The notes: generated from the sequence alone by a model not told the origin. DNA of 64,000 nt from Diaphorobacter limosus (GCF_033100095.1 NZ_CP136921.1:1768501-1832500); one strand, 5' to 3'; counted from the stretch's first letter, positions 18,328-29,126 are shown. Numbers and translations: made by a program.

Positions 18328-19512
18328 TCAATCGTCATCAAATGGAAGTTGCCCCTGTGGCGCACTTGGAGGCCATTTGCCGGCGGCTGCCAGGTGATCG
18401 AACCAGCGATGCATGGCTGCATCTTCCAACGCGTACTCACCACGCGCCGACTTCCACACCAGGGCTGGCATGCGCTGGCGAAGTGCCTCCAGCGCCTTTT
18501 GCGCCTGCGTCACGCTCACCGGGCGACCGGTTTTGTCTCGGTAGAAGTGCAGTGCCTCGGCGTCGTAGGGGCGGTAGCGCGGGCCCTGTTCCAGCATGCG
18601 CCACAGAACCGCCTGTTCGGTGGGCTTAAGACCCAGGTAGTCAGATGCCATCTGCGCCTCGTCTTGCGCTTGTTGCCGCCATGCTGCTTCCAGAAGGGCG
18701 GGTTCAAAGCGTCCGGCCACGTCGGCCAAGGGGCTCAGCACCTGCCCCAGCGCTGCCATGAAAAACTGCGGGCGGTAGCCAAAGATTTCAAAGGCCTGCA
18801 GCAGCAGGGCTAGATCGACTGGCTGCAATGACGGGCGCTGCGCTTCGATCAAGCCGGCGACATGGCCGATGAAGTCAGGGCCTAGCGGCGGCATGCGCTG
18901 GATTTGGGAACCATAAAACGGCGCCGCCGCCGTGTTGACCAGGCGCAGCAACTTGTCGCGGTCAGAGCCCGACATGACGAGCATGAGGTTCACCTCCCCC
19001 GGCCGATTGAGTTGGTCGCGCGCCGATTTCAGCGCCGTCATGGCGGTCTCACCGGCTTCGCTGATCAGCGCATGCTGTGCTTCGTCGATGATCAGCGCCA
19101 CGGGTTTTCCGGCACTTTCGTGCAGCAGGCGCAGCGCTTCGTTCAGGGTCAGGCCGTCCACCTTGCCGATTTTGCTGGCGTCCACCTCCAGTCCGCCCAA
19201 CTTCACCTTGTCCAGCCCTGCATTTTTTGCGGCGCGGGCCACAAGGCCCAAGTGAGGTTCCAGCGCGCGGGCAATGGCACCGGCTATCAGACCGCCCGGG
19301 TCGCGCCGCACATCGGCCCAAAGATCCACATAGACCACCACCACGCCAGCGGCCTGCAAAGCCGGGCTCAGGTCTCCTTGAAGGAAGGTGGATTTGCCGG
19401 TGCGACGCGGCGCGGCCAGAAACAGCCCGTTGTGGGCATCGCCCAGCAAGGCCTTGCCTTGAAGAGCGGCCACCAGTTCTTGCGCCAGGGCGGTGCGTTT
19501 GAAGGCGATCAT
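18328..19512 (-). CDS. Stand-alone AAA+ ATPase of the archaeal/MNS type, function unknown
   Basis: 394 residues. Walker A is APRRTGKST at residues 34-42 and Walker B is PVALIIDEAQHAL at 137-149, with MSGSDRDKLLRLVN as a likely sensor region. The C-terminal third (about 290-380) looks like a winged helix (LGLKPTEQAVLWRMLEQGPR). This arrangement resembles ATPases of the STAND/MNS group whose partners and tasks are mostly unknown. It is a single gene, preceded 6 bp upstream by a perfect 12-bp inverted repeat in an AT-rich stretch that is likely an operator. The gene separates the polysaccharide locus from groES and may mark the edge of an acquired segment. Confidence 0.78.
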   Translation of the reverse strand: MIAFKRTALAQELVAALQGKALLGDAHNGLFLAAPRRTGKSTFLQGDLSPALQAAGVVVVYVDLWADVRRDPGGLIAGAIARALEPHLGLVARAAKNAGLDKVKLGGLEVDASKIGKVDGLTLNEALRLLHESAGKPVALIIDEAQHALISEAGETAMTALKSARDQLNRPGEVNLMLVMSGSDRDKLLRLVNTAAAPFYGSQIQRMPPLGPDFIGHVAGLIEAQRPSLQPVDLALLLQAFEIFGYRPQFFMAALGQVLSPLADVAGRFEPALLEAAWRQQAQDEAQMASDYLGLKPTEQAVLWRMLEQGPRYRPYDAEALHFYRDKTGRPVSVTQAQKALEALRQRMPALVWKSARGEYALEDAAMHRWFDHLAAAGKWPPSAPQGQLPFDDD

Positions 19513-19518
19513 GGGGAC

Positions 19519-19563
19519 TATCCAAAATTATCTTTCAAAAGATAGTTTATCTAATTTTGGATA
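19519..19563 (-). promoter_or_regulatory. Perfect palindromic operator candidate of the AAA ATPase gene
   Basis: TATCCAAAATTA (19519-19530) and TAATTTTGGATA (19552-19563) form a perfect 12-bp inverted repeat with a 21-nt spacer that itself contains ATCTTT-CA-AAAGAT. It lies 6-51 nt before the ATPase start codon, where a promoter is expected. The block is strikingly AT-rich against its surroundings. Confidence 0.6.
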
Positions 19564-19706
19564 AATTACGATAATTTCCTGCCTTGGTGCAGCCCTGAAG
19601 AGTTTGTTTGGCGCGCCAGCCTGACATCGGCATGCCGATGTAACCCATCGAACCAAGTACCTGGCGCCACAGCAGCAAAAACCCCTGCACTTTCTGGGCC
19701 CGGCCT

Positions 19707-19734
19707 CTTGAAACCGGGCCAATCGCCCTTATTA
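19707..19734 (+). promoter_or_regulatory. Sigma-32-like promoter of groES-groEL
   Basis: CTTGAA (19707-19712), a 13-nt spacer, and CCCTTATTA (19726-19734) fit the heat-shock sigma-32 pattern CTTGAA-N13-CCCCATnT apart from the centre of the -10. The CIRCE operator begins at the next base. Confidence 0.6.
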
Positions 19735-19761
19735 TTAGCACTCGTTGGGGTTGAGTGCTAA
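19735..19761 (+). promoter_or_regulatory. CIRCE operator (HrcA site) of groES-groEL
   Basis: TTAGCACTC-GTTGGGGTT-GAGTGCTAA is an exact match to the CIRCE inverted repeat with its 9-nt spacer. HrcA, assisted by GroEL, binds this operator and represses chaperonin genes at normal temperature. Confidence 0.97.
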
Positions 19762-19843
19762 CAACACCCCACCTGTTCCCCAGGGCAGCCGGTTTCAGGC
19801 TGCCTTTGCCTTTCAACCTGTCTGTGAATCTCCAGGAGATGCT

Positions 19844-20134
19844 ATGAACCTTCGTCCTCTGAACGATCGCGTGATCGTCAAGCGCCTTGAAAACGAAACC
19901 AAGACTGCCTCGGGCATCGTCATTCCCGACAACGCCGCCGAGAAGCCCGACCAGGGCGAGGTGCTAGCCGTGGGCCCGGGCAAGCATGACGAGGACGGCG
20001 ACCGCATTGCCATGAGCGTGAAGGTGGGCGACCGCGTGCTGTTCGGCAAGTACAGCGGCCAGACCGTGAAGGTCGATGGCGACGAGCTGCTGGTCATGAA
20101 GGAAGACGACCTGTTTGCGGTCATCGAAAAGTGA
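19844..20134 (+). CDS. groES: Co-chaperonin GroES
   Basis: 96 residues, the full normal length. [20 protein letters not shown] is the canonical start and the mobile loop that contacts GroEL is [20 protein letters not shown] (residues 20-39). GroES caps the GroEL ring and closes the folding cage. AGGAG lies 8 nt before the ATG at 19844. A 33-codon upstream extension of the frame overlaps the promoter/CIRCE leader and was rejected. First gene of the groESL operon, controlled by the CIRCE operator and a sigma-32-like promoter. Confidence 0.98.
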   Translation: MNLRPLNDRVIVKRLENETKTASGIVIPDNAAEKPDQGEVLAVGPGKHDEDGDRIAMSVKVGDRVLFGKYSGQTVKVDGDELLVMKEDDLFAVIEK

Positions 20135-21943
<1,809 letters not shown>

Positions 21944-22001
21944 GCAGCCCCGGCCGCTGGCGCCCCCCTTCACCGGCGGGGTGCCATGCACCACGACCAA
22001 G

Positions 22002-22032
22002 GCCCGCAGGTTTTGCCTGCGGGCTTTTTTTT
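22002..22032 (+). terminator. Rho-independent terminator of groES-groEL
   Basis: GCCCGCAGG-TTTTG-CCTGCGGGC forms a perfect 9-bp stem, followed by eight T residues (22025-22032). Confidence 0.95.
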
Positions 22033-22060
22033 GGCCTTGGCCGATCCGGTTGTTGCGGCG

Positions 22061-22975
22061 TCAATCCGCTCCAGGATCGGGATCTCGGGCAGCAAAGCGC
22101 GCCAGGATCAGATCCCGCACCCGGCCCGCCACCGGCGTCAGCCCAAGCTGGCGTGGCCAGGCGACGTTCAAGTGGGTGCGCAGCTCGGTGCCATCGAGCG
22201 GCAGCAGGCGCGGCAGCCCCTGGCCCGCCAGTTGCCCGAAGCTCTGCGGCGCAAACGCCACGCCCAGGCCGCGTTGCGCCATCAAGAGCATGGGCAGGGT
22301 CTCGCCGCCCCAATACACCACGTTGGGCACAAAGCCCGCCTGCTGGCAGGCACGCAGCACCATGTCGGAAATGCCCGTGCCCAGGGGCGAGCGGTGCAGC
22401 AGAAAGCGCTCGTGGCGCAGGTCGGCCAGGCGCACCCGCGCGCCGCCCGCCAGGGGGTGGGCAGGGGGCAGGGCCACATGCAGGGGCTCGTCCATGATGG
22501 CGTGCGTCTCCAGCTCGGGCGCCCGGTACTCGCTGCGCGAGATGATCAGATCCAGGCCGCGCTCGCGCAGGCGCTGCAGCATGTGGCCGGCCTCGCCCTC
22601 CTGCACGTCCACCGTGATGTCCAGCCCACAGGCAGCCAGGTCCTCCATCACCGCCGGCATGACGAACAGGCTGGCCGCCGTGGCACAGCCGATGTGCACC
22701 GTGCCGCGCGCACCCTGCTCGGCCTCGCGCAGTTCGCGGCGCATGGTCTGCAGCTGCGCCAGCAGCGCCTTGGCGCGCAGGTAGAACAGCTCGCCGGTGG
22801 CCGTGGGAGCCAGGCGGTGCCCGCTGCGGTCGAACAGGCCCACGCCCAGTTCGTCCTCCAGCTTGCGCAGCAGCATGCTCAGCGGCGGCTGGGTCATGTG
22901 CAATCGCGTCGCGGCAGCAGACACGCTGCCCTGCTCGTAGACGGCGACAAAGCATTTCAGGCGGTGCTCATCCAT
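22061..22975 (-). CDS. LysR-family transcriptional regulator
   Basis: 304 residues. The N-terminal winged HTH reads LKCFVAVYEQGSVSAAATRL then HMTQPPLSMLLRKLEDELGV, the canonical LysR pattern, and ends with LFDRSGHRLAPTATGELF. The remaining 210 residues form the effector-binding domain. It is divergent from a Bug receptor / M81 peptidase / TauE-like / Bug cluster, which it most likely controls; the effector may be the compound those genes handle. The imperfect palindrome TTATCGAATAA (22980-22990) lies just 5 nt before its start codon and is a candidate autoregulatory site, though it does not match the T-N11-A pattern well. Confidence 0.93.
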   Translation of the reverse strand: MDEHRLKCFVAVYEQGSVSAAATRLHMTQPPLSMLLRKLEDELGVGLFDRSGHRLAPTATGELFYLRAKALLAQLQTMRRELREAEQGARGTVHIGCATAASLFVMPAVMEDLAACGLDITVDVQEGEAGHMLQRLRERGLDLIISRSEYRAPELETHAIMDEPLHVALPPAHPLAGGARVRLADLRHERFLLHRSPLGTGISDMVLRACQQAGFVPNVVYWGGETLPMLLMAQRGLGVAFAPQSFGQLAGQGLPRLLPLDGTELRTHLNVAWPRQLGLTPVAGRVRDLILARFAARDPDPGAD

Positions 22976-23091
22976 ATACTTATCGAATAAAAACAGACGT
23001 TATATATATTAGACAGTGGCTTCTTGTCTTCCTACACTGGCTTGCATCACGGTAATGAACCGCGAACCACAGACCGATAGGAGACATGAAT

Positions 23092-24084
23092 ATGCAACGC
23101 ATTCGCCGCCACATCGCCGCCCTGGCCCTGCTGACCTGCATCGCACCCATGCTGGGCATGACAGCCGCCCAGGCGCAGACCGACTGGCCCAAGCGCAACA
23201 TGAAGGTCGTCGTGCCCTACCCGGCCGGCGGCTCCGCCGATGCGATGGGGCGCATGGTGGCCAACAAGCTGGCCAAGGCCTTCCCCAAGGTCAGCGTGGT
23301 GGTGGAGAACATTCCCGGCGGCGCCACCGTGCCCGGTGCGCTGGCCGTGCTGCGCGACGCGGCGGACGGCCACACGCTGTTCATGGCCAGCGATGGCACG
23401 CTGAACATCAACCGCTGGCTGCTCAAGGATGTGCGCTACGACGCCGACCGCGACTTCACGCCCGTGACCGTGCTCAACAGCTACCCGCACTGGCTGATCG
23501 TCAATCCCCAGGGGCCCTACAAGAGCCTGGACGACCTGGTCAAGGCCATACGCGCCAAGCCCGGCAAGGTCTCCATCAGCATCAACACCATAGGCGGCAG
23601 CGCCCATCTGGCACTGGACAACTGGCGCCGCGAAAACGGCCTGGATTTCGCGATCGTGCCCTACCGCGGCTCGCCACCGGCCGTTACCGACTTGATCGGC
23701 GGCCACACCGACGCGCATATGGACGTGGTGGGATCCTCGGCAGCCTTCGCCCGCAGTGCGCGAGTGCTGCCGGTGGCCGTGCTGCAGGGCACGCCCATTC
23801 ACGAATTCCCCAAGGTGCCGACGCAGGATCCAAAGGATCCAAAGACCCTGGTCGTGCAGTCCAACCTCTCGGTGGTCATGCGCAGCGGCACGCCGCAGGA
23901 CGTGGTGAGCCGGATCTACGCCATCTTGCAGGCGGGTGTGAAGGACAGCGATTTCGCCAAGACCCTGGACACGCTGAACCTCGACCCGGTGCTGCTGGAA
24001 CCCGCCCAGGCCAAGACCTTTTTGCAGCAGGAGACCCAGCGCTACGGGGCCTTGGTCGAGAAGTCCGGCCTGGAAAAACAGTAA
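23092..24084 (+). CDS. Bug-family (TctC) tripartite tricarboxylate transporter receptor
   Basis: 330 residues with a signal peptide ending near AAQA-QTDWP. The mature part carries VVVPYPAGGSADAMGRMVAN, the ligand-loop signature of Bug periplasmic receptors, and LIVNPQGPYKSLDDLVKAIR. Bug proteins bind small carboxylates and related organic solutes in the periplasm, and most are orphan receptors with no adjacent TctAB permease, as here. AGGAG is only 2 nt from the ATG at 23086 but 8 nt from that at 23092, so 23092 was chosen. A tandem GGATCCAAA-GGATCCAAA inside the gene encodes DPKDPK. It heads the operon divergent from the LysR gene. Confidence 0.92.
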   Translation: MQRIRRHIAALALLTCIAPMLGMTAAQAQTDWPKRNMKVVVPYPAGGSADAMGRMVANKLAKAFPKVSVVVENIPGGATVPGALAVLRDAADGHTLFMASDGTLNINRWLLKDVRYDADRDFTPVTVLNSYPHWLIVNPQGPYKSLDDLVKAIRAKPGKVSISINTIGGSAHLALDNWRRENGLDFAIVPYRGSPPAVTDLIGGHTDAHMDVVGSSAAFARSARVLPVAVLQGTPIHEFPKVPTQDPKDPKTLVVQSNLSVVMRSGTPQDVVSRIYAILQAGVKDSDFAKTLDTLNLDPVLLEPAQAKTFLQQETQRYGALVEKSGLEKQ

Positions 24085-24097
24085 AAAAGGCATTGCC

Positions 24098-25624
24098 ATG
24101 AAATTCGTCATCGCCCTGATCCGCCACGAGACCAATACCTTCTCGCCCATCCCCACCGTGCTCAGCGACTTTCGCCGTGGCACGGGCGAGGGGCCGGCCT
24201 ATGGCGAGGCCGCGCGCCTGGCCTGCGAGGGCACAAAGAACGCAGCCACGGCCTACCTGGACATGGCGCGCGAGATGGGCGCCGAGGTCGACTTTGCCGT
24301 CTACGCCAGCGCCGTGCCCAGCGGCGTGGTCACGCGCGAGGCCTTCGAGCACCTGTGCGACGCGGTGGTGCGCAGCGCCTCGCAGGGCTGTGATGCGGTG
24401 CTGCTGGATCTGCATGGCGCCATGGTGGTCGATGGCTACCCGGACGCCGAGGGCGAGCTGCTGCGCCGCCTGCGCGAGTGCACCCCGGCCGGCCTGCCAA
24501 TAGGTGTGTCGCTGGACTTTCATGCCAACTTCAGCAGCGAATTGATACGCAACGCGACGGTAATTGCCGGCTACTGCACCTATCCGCATGTGGATATCTA
24601 CGAAACCGGCGAGCGCGTGGCGCGCAGCATCCGCGCCAAGCTGGAGGGCCGCAGCGACCCGGTGCTGCTGTGGCGCCGCCTGCCCATGCTGACGCACATG
24701 CTGCGCCAGACGCCCGCCAGCCAGCCCATGAAGGACATCATGGACCGCGCCATGCAGGCCGAGCAGAGTGATGAGGTATGCAACGCCTCCATCTTCGGCG
24801 GTTTTCCGCTGTCGGACATCCCCTGCGCTGGTCTTTCTGTCGTCATCGTCGCCGAACGTGATCGACTGCAGCAGGGCCAGAAGCTGCTGGGCGACCTGTG
24901 CGACCTGGCCTGGTCGCGCCGCGCCGACTTCGTCTTCGAGTCGGGCTCGGTGCCGGAGTCCATTGCCCATGCCAAGACCCTCAAGGACGGCCCGGTGCTG
25001 CTCATCGACCATGGCGACAACTGCGGCGCGGGCGGCGTGACCGACGTCATGGACGTGCTCGAAGAGGTCTTGAAGCAGGGCCTGCAGGACGTGGTCGCCG
25101 GCCCGTTCTGGGATCCGGCCACGGTGGCCACGCTGTTCGAGCGCGGCGTGGGCGCCGAGGTGACCGTGGACGTGGGCGGCAAGACCGACATGCCGGCGCT
25201 GGAACTGAAGGGCCGGCCGCTGCGCCTGTCGGGCGTGGTGGAGCGCCTGACGGACGGCGAATACACCGTCACCGGCCCCATGTTCACGGGCGTGCGCCAG
25301 AGCCTGGGCCGCACCGCCGTGCTGCGCGTCGGCAGCGTGCGCATCTTCATCTGCGAGCGCCCGCAGGAGCCGTATGACGTGGGCGTGTTCACCCATGCGG
25401 GTGTCGATCCGGCCAAGGCCCACTATGTGCTGCTCAAGTCGCGCCAGCATTTCCGCGCCGGCTTCGGGCCTTTTGCCAGGCATGTGGTGCTGGTCAGCGG
25501 GCCGGGCGTATGCAGCTCGGACTACGGCCTGTTCCCGTTCAAGCAGCTGAACCGCCCCATGTACCCGCTGGATGCCGACGCCACCATGGCGGATGGCGAG
25601 AGCTGGATACCCGCCGCTGCCTGA
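24098..25624 (+). CDS. M81 family metallopeptidase (MlrC / microcystinase C-like)
   Basis: 508 residues, the family length. The opening MKFVIALIRHETNTFSPIPT with HETN at 10-13, LLDLHGAMVVDGYPDAEGE (Asp104, His106), SLDFHAN (Asp140, His142) and TYPHVDIYETG (His164, Asp166) are conserved metal-site segments of DUF1485/M81. The founding member opens linearised microcystin in sphingomonads, but the wide family occurs in bacteria that never meet microcystin, so a small peptide-like or amide substrate is a better guess. It starts 13 bp after the Bug gene, with which it is surely co-transcribed. The receptor may deliver its substrate or sense its product. Confidence 0.88.
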   Translation: MKFVIALIRHETNTFSPIPTVLSDFRRGTGEGPAYGEAARLACEGTKNAATAYLDMAREMGAEVDFAVYASAVPSGVVTREAFEHLCDAVVRSASQGCDAVLLDLHGAMVVDGYPDAEGELLRRLRECTPAGLPIGVSLDFHANFSSELIRNATVIAGYCTYPHVDIYETGERVARSIRAKLEGRSDPVLLWRRLPMLTHMLRQTPASQPMKDIMDRAMQAEQSDEVCNASIFGGFPLSDIPCAGLSVVIVAERDRLQQGQKLLGDLCDLAWSRRADFVFESGSVPESIAHAKTLKDGPVLLIDHGDNCGAGGVTDVMDVLEEVLKQGLQDVVAGPFWDPATVATLFERGVGAEVTVDVGGKTDMPALELKGRPLRLSGVVERLTDGEYTVTGPMFTGVRQSLGRTAVLRVGSVRIFICERPQEPYDVGVFTHAGVDPAKAHYVLLKSRQHFRAGFGPFARHVVLVSGPGVCSSDYGLFPFKQLNRPMYPLDADATMADGESWIPAAA

Positions 25625-25644
25625 CCCACGCCGCGTGCGCCACC

Positions 25645-26382
25645 ATGCAGGAAATGCTCTACCCCGCCGCCGTGGTACTGCTGGGCTATGTGGTGCTCGG
25701 CATCACGGGCTTTGGCTCGGCCCTGGTCATCGTGCCGCTGCTGGCCTGGCGCTGGCCCCTGACCGAGGTCGTGCCCCTGGTGCTGCTGCTGGATGTGCCG
25801 GCATCGCTGCTGCTGGGTGGGCTGAACCTGCGCCATGTGAACCTGGCCGAGCTGCGCCGCCTGCTGCCGGGCATGGTGGCCGGCGCACTGGCGGGCTTGT
25901 GGCTGTCGGGCCAGCTGCCCAGCCGCTGGCCACTGCTGGCCCTGGGCCTGTATGTGGCGGCCGTGGGGGCGCGCGCGCTGCGCAGCGCGCCGCCGCAACC
26001 GCGGCCGCTGGCGGCGCCCTGGGGCCATGCGGCCGGTGGCGCGATTGGCCTGGTGGAAATGCTGTTCGGCACCGCCGGCCCGCTGGTGGTGGCCTGGCTG
26101 AGTCGGCGCCTGCCCGACGTGCTGGCGCTGCGGGCCAACACGCCCATCGTCATCACCATGAGCGCCTGCGCCGTGCTGCTGACCATGGGCGCGGCCGGGC
26201 GGCTGTCGCACGCCGAGCTGTGGTGGCGCTGGCTGATGCTGATCGTGCTGGCCGCCCTGGGTGTGCTGCTGGGCCACCACTGGGCGCGCCGCGTGTCCGC
26301 GGCCAGCCTGCGCAAGCTGATCTGCGGCCTCTTGGTCATCAGCGGGCTGAGCCTGGTGGCGCACGCCGTGCAGCTGCGCTGA
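25645..26382 (+). CDS. TSUP family permease (TauE/SafE-like)
   Basis: 245 residues with about eight hydrophobic segments. LGYVVLGITGFGSALVIVPL is the typical first-repeat motif and a second similar block, HAAGGAIGLVEMLFGTAGPL, marks the internal duplication of the sulfite/organosulfonate exporter family (TauE/SafE, DUF81). These permeases move sulfonates, sulfite or other small anions. The start at 25645 lies 20 bp after the M81 stop; the frame is open upstream inside that gene. In this cluster it may export or import a product of the metallopeptidase. Confidence 0.85.
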   Translation: MQEMLYPAAVVLLGYVVLGITGFGSALVIVPLLAWRWPLTEVVPLVLLLDVPASLLLGGLNLRHVNLAELRRLLPGMVAGALAGLWLSGQLPSRWPLLALGLYVAAVGARALRSAPPQPRPLAAPWGHAAGGAIGLVEMLFGTAGPLVVAWLSRRLPDVLALRANTPIVITMSACAVLLTMGAAGRLSHAELWWRWLMLIVLAALGVLLGHHWARRVSAASLRKLICGLLVISGLSLVAHAVQLR

Positions 26383-26488
26383 ACCTGTTATTTCGAAGGA
26401 GATGCCTTTGCCACCCCAATACCCGCGTTTCACCCCATAACCTTCAACAAAATCACGTAAAAACCCGTTCCCGAAGGAGTCAGGAGAC

Positions 26489-27472
26489 ATGTTCCATTCA
26501 TCCATCACCAAGTTTGCCGCCGTCGCCTTCGGTGCCGCGCTGCTCGCCCAGGGCGCCAGCGCACAGAACCAGGCCCATACACCCGTCAAGATCATCATCG
26601 GCTTTCCTGCCGGCGGCGCCCTGGACAACCTGGCACGCGCCATGGCCGAGAAGCTGCGTACCGAACTGGGCCGCACCGTCATCGTGGACAACAAGCCCGG
26701 CGCCAGCACCCATATCGCGCTGATGACCGTCAAGCGCGCGCCGGCCGACGGCGCCACCATTCTCATCAGCCCGGCGCCGCCCTTCGTCACCCACCCGCTG
26801 ACCTACGACAAGCTGCAGTTCGACCCGGACAAGGATCTGATCCCGGTGGCGCATCTGGCGGATACGCCGCTGGTGGCCACCACCTCGGCCGCCAGCCCGT
26901 ATTCGTCGATGCGCGAATACCTGGAGTGGGTGAAGAAAAACCCCAAGGACACCGGCATCGGCATGGTGTCCATGGGCGGTGTGCTGCATTTCGGCGTGCT
27001 GCAGCTGAACCAGGAGCGCGGCCTGAGCCTGATGCCCGTGGCCTACAAGGGCGCCCCGCCCATGCTGACCGATGAGATCGGCGGCGTGCTGCCCGTGGGC
27101 ATGGACACGGTGGCCTCGGCCAGCGAACTGGAGAAGGCCGGAAAGATCAAGTACCTGGGCGTTCCGGGCATGGAGCGCACCAAGCTGCTGCCCAACGTGC
27201 CCACCTTCAAGGAGCAGGGCGTGCCGGGGTTTGAACAGGCATCGAGCTGGTACGCCGCCTATGTGCCCACGGGCACGCCCGCGGCGGTCGTGAGCCAGCT
27301 TGAAAAGGCCATGATCCACATCGTGCAAGAATCGGCCTTTGCCGCCAAGATGGCCCAGGGCGGCATGGTGACCACGGGCCGGCCGGGCGCGGAGGTCACC
27401 AGCCTGATCAAGTCACAGCGCGAGGCATCGCGCCCGATCGTCGAAAAATCGGGCTATCGCGCGACGCAATAA
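26489..27472 (+). CDS. Bug-family (TctC) periplasmic receptor
   Basis: 327 residues with a signal peptide (FAAVAFGAALLAQGASA-QN). VKIIIGFPAGGALDNLARAM is the Bug signature loop, followed by the second-domain text LMPVAYKGAPPMLTDEIGG. It presumably binds an organic anion in the periplasm. GGAGTCAGGAG precedes the ATG. The gene lies 106 bp after the TauE-like permease and is the second Bug receptor of this small cluster, so the LysR regulator may govern uptake of two related solutes. No TctA/TctB permease is encoded nearby. Confidence 0.92.
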   Translation: MFHSSITKFAAVAFGAALLAQGASAQNQAHTPVKIIIGFPAGGALDNLARAMAEKLRTELGRTVIVDNKPGASTHIALMTVKRAPADGATILISPAPPFVTHPLTYDKLQFDPDKDLIPVAHLADTPLVATTSAASPYSSMREYLEWVKKNPKDTGIGMVSMGGVLHFGVLQLNQERGLSLMPVAYKGAPPMLTDEIGGVLPVGMDTVASASELEKAGKIKYLGVPGMERTKLLPNVPTFKEQGVPGFEQASSWYAAYVPTGTPAAVVSQLEKAMIHIVQESAFAAKMAQGGMVTTGRPGAEVTSLIKSQREASRPIVEKSGYRATQ

Positions 27473-27532
27473 CCACGTTTGAGCGCAGATGTCGGCTACA
27501 TAGCGACAAATGCCCGATGCACAGGGGCAGCT

Positions 27533-28525
27533 TCAGCGCCGCTCCACCGTCGGCTCGCGCTCCATCAGGCGCGCCACGGCGTCGGCAGCGTGCAGCCGGC
27601 CGTCGAGCAGCGCCACCACGCATTCGGCGATCGGCATCTCCACGCCGGCAGCGCGCGCGCGCTGCACCACCGTGCGTGCGCTGTACACGCCCTCGGCCAC
27701 ATGGCCCAGCGAGTCCACCGCCTGTTGCAGGCTCTTGCCATCCGCCAGCAGCAGGCCCACGCGGCGGTTGCGCGACAGGTCACCGGTGGCGGTGAGGACC
27801 AGGTCGCCCAGGCCGGACAGGCCCATGAAGGTGTCGGTGCGCGCGCCCAGGGCCAGGCCCAGGCGCGTCATCTCGGCCAGGCCGCGCGTGATCAGCGCGG
27901 CGCGCGCGTTCAGGCCCAGCTGCAGACCGTCGCACAGGCCGGTGGCGATGGCCAGCACGTTTTTCACCGCGCCGCCCACCTCCACGCCGACGATGTCCTC
28001 GCTGGCATAGACGCGCAGCGACGGGCCATGGAACGCCTGCACCAGCGCTTCGCGCACGGGGGCATGGCGGCTGGCCGCCACCAGGGCCGTGGGCTGGGCG
28101 CGCGCCACCTCCTGGGCAAAGCTGGGGCCACTGAGCACACCGCTGGCCAGTTGCGGCGCCACCTCGGCGCAGACCTCATGGGCCATCAGGCCGGTGCCGG
28201 CCTCAAAACCCTTGCACAGCCAGGCGATGGGGGCCTGGCTGTCCTTGAGCAGTTGCAGCATGCCGCGCAAGGCCGCCATCGGCGTGCCGATGACGATCAG
28301 CTCGGCGCTGGCCGCCAGCGCGCGGGCATCGCCGGCCACCACCTGCAGCGCCGGCGCAAATGCCAGGCCGGGCAGGTAGCGCTGATTGCAGCGCGCGGCC
28401 TGCATGGCAGCCGCCTGTTGCTCGTCGCGCGCCCACAGCGTGACCGCGTTGCCGCCGGCATGGGCGGCCGCGCTCACAGCCAGGGCCGTGCCCCAGGCGC
28501 CCGCCCCAAGTACTACTATTTTCAT
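27533..28525 (-). CDS. gpsA: Glycerol-3-phosphate dehydrogenase [NAD(P)+]
   Basis: 330 residues. [20 protein letters not shown] is the Rossmann NAD(P) loop; [20 protein letters not shown] and [20 protein letters not shown] are family motifs of the C-terminal substrate domain. The enzyme reduces dihydroxyacetone phosphate to sn-glycerol 3-phosphate for phospholipid synthesis. It sits 49 bp downstream of secB in a secB-gpsA arrangement common in proteobacteria, with grxC and a rhodanese gene further upstream on the same strand. A copy of the dispersed palindromic repeat overlaps its start codon. Confidence 0.97.
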   Translation of the reverse strand: MKIVVLGAGAWGTALAVSAAAHAGGNAVTLWARDEQQAAAMQAARCNQRYLPGLAFAPALQVVAGDARALAASAELIVIGTPMAALRGMLQLLKDSQAPIAWLCKGFEAGTGLMAHEVCAEVAPQLASGVLSGPSFAQEVARAQPTALVAASRHAPVREALVQAFHGPSLRVYASEDIVGVEVGGAVKNVLAIATGLCDGLQLGLNARAALITRGLAEMTRLGLALGARTDTFMGLSGLGDLVLTATGDLSRNRRVGLLLADGKSLQQAVDSLGHVAEGVYSARTVVQRARAAGVEMPIAECVVALLDGRLHAADAVARLMEREPTVERR

Positions 28526-28565
28526 AGCTTGCAGCGCTTACTGGACGGACGTTACAACCCTAAAA
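28519..28565 (+). repeat. Dispersed palindromic repeat, copy 4 (overlaps the gpsA start)
   Basis: Plus-strand reading TTTTCATAGCTTGCAGCGCT then TACTGGACGGACGTTACAAC matches ATAGCT-n-AGCGCTT of the family; the second arm is decayed. It spans the gpsA start codon and upstream gap to secB. Confidence 0.55.
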
Positions 28566-28574
28566 GATGAAAAA

Positions 28575-29033
28575 TTACTGAACCGTGCCGTTGCCGGCCT
28601 CGGCGGCGGCGGCCTGCTGCTGCTCGTACATGGCCTGGAAGTTGATCTCGGCCAGGTGCACGGGCGGGAAGCCGGCGCGCGTAATGGTGTCGGCCACATT
28701 GCCGCGCAGGTAGGGGTAGATGATCTGCGGGCAGGCGATGCCGACGATGGCGCCCATTTGCTCCTCGGGCACGTTGCGGATCTCGAAGATGCCGGCCTGC
28801 TTGGCCTCGACCAGGAACACGGTCTTGTCCTCGATCTTGGTCTGCACGGTGGCCGTCACGGCAACCTCAAAAATGCCTTCGGCCACGGGCGTGGCCTGCA
28901 CGCCCAGCTGGATATCGACGCTGGGCTGCGCCTGCTCCAGCAGGATGGCGGGGGAATTGGGCTGCTCCAGCGACAAATCCTTCAGGTAGACGCGCTGGAT
29001 CTGGAATACGGGGGTGGCTTCTTCGGTGGACAT
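28575..29033 (-). CDS. secB: Protein-export chaperone SecB
   Basis: 152 residues. [20 protein letters not shown] is the diagnostic SecB N-terminal strand, followed by [12 protein letters not shown] and [20 protein letters not shown]. SecB is a cytosolic tetramer that keeps precursor proteins unfolded and passes them to SecA. It lies between grxC and gpsA on the minus strand, matching the conserved grxC-secB-gpsA order. The 93-bp gap upstream contains a two-tier GC hairpin (GCCCGC...GCGGGC, 29062-29092) that may attenuate transcription from grxC. Confidence 0.97.
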   Translation of the reverse strand: MSTEEATPVFQIQRVYLKDLSLEQPNSPAILLEQAQPSVDIQLGVQATPVAEGIFEVAVTATVQTKIEDKTVFLVEAKQAGIFEIRNVPEEQMGAIVGIACPQIIYPYLRGNVADTITRAGFPPVHLAEINFQAMYEQQQAAAAEAGNGTVQ

Positions 29034-29126
29034 GGTTTTGGGTTCCGTTGGTCAAAACAAAGCCCGCCCGGGAGACGCTCCCGCAGCGGGCACTTGGGGC
29101 CGCATTATGCAACCTCGATCAGGGGG

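Noticed and set aside
22976-23091. LysR T-N11-A operator in the divergent gap
   Set aside because: TTATCGAATAA is palindromic but too short and does not give a convincing T-N11-A box, so it is only mentioned with the gene.
23827-23845. Tandem GGATCCAAA repeat inside a Bug gene
   Set aside because: Only two units, in frame, giving DPKDPK; most likely a small local duplication.
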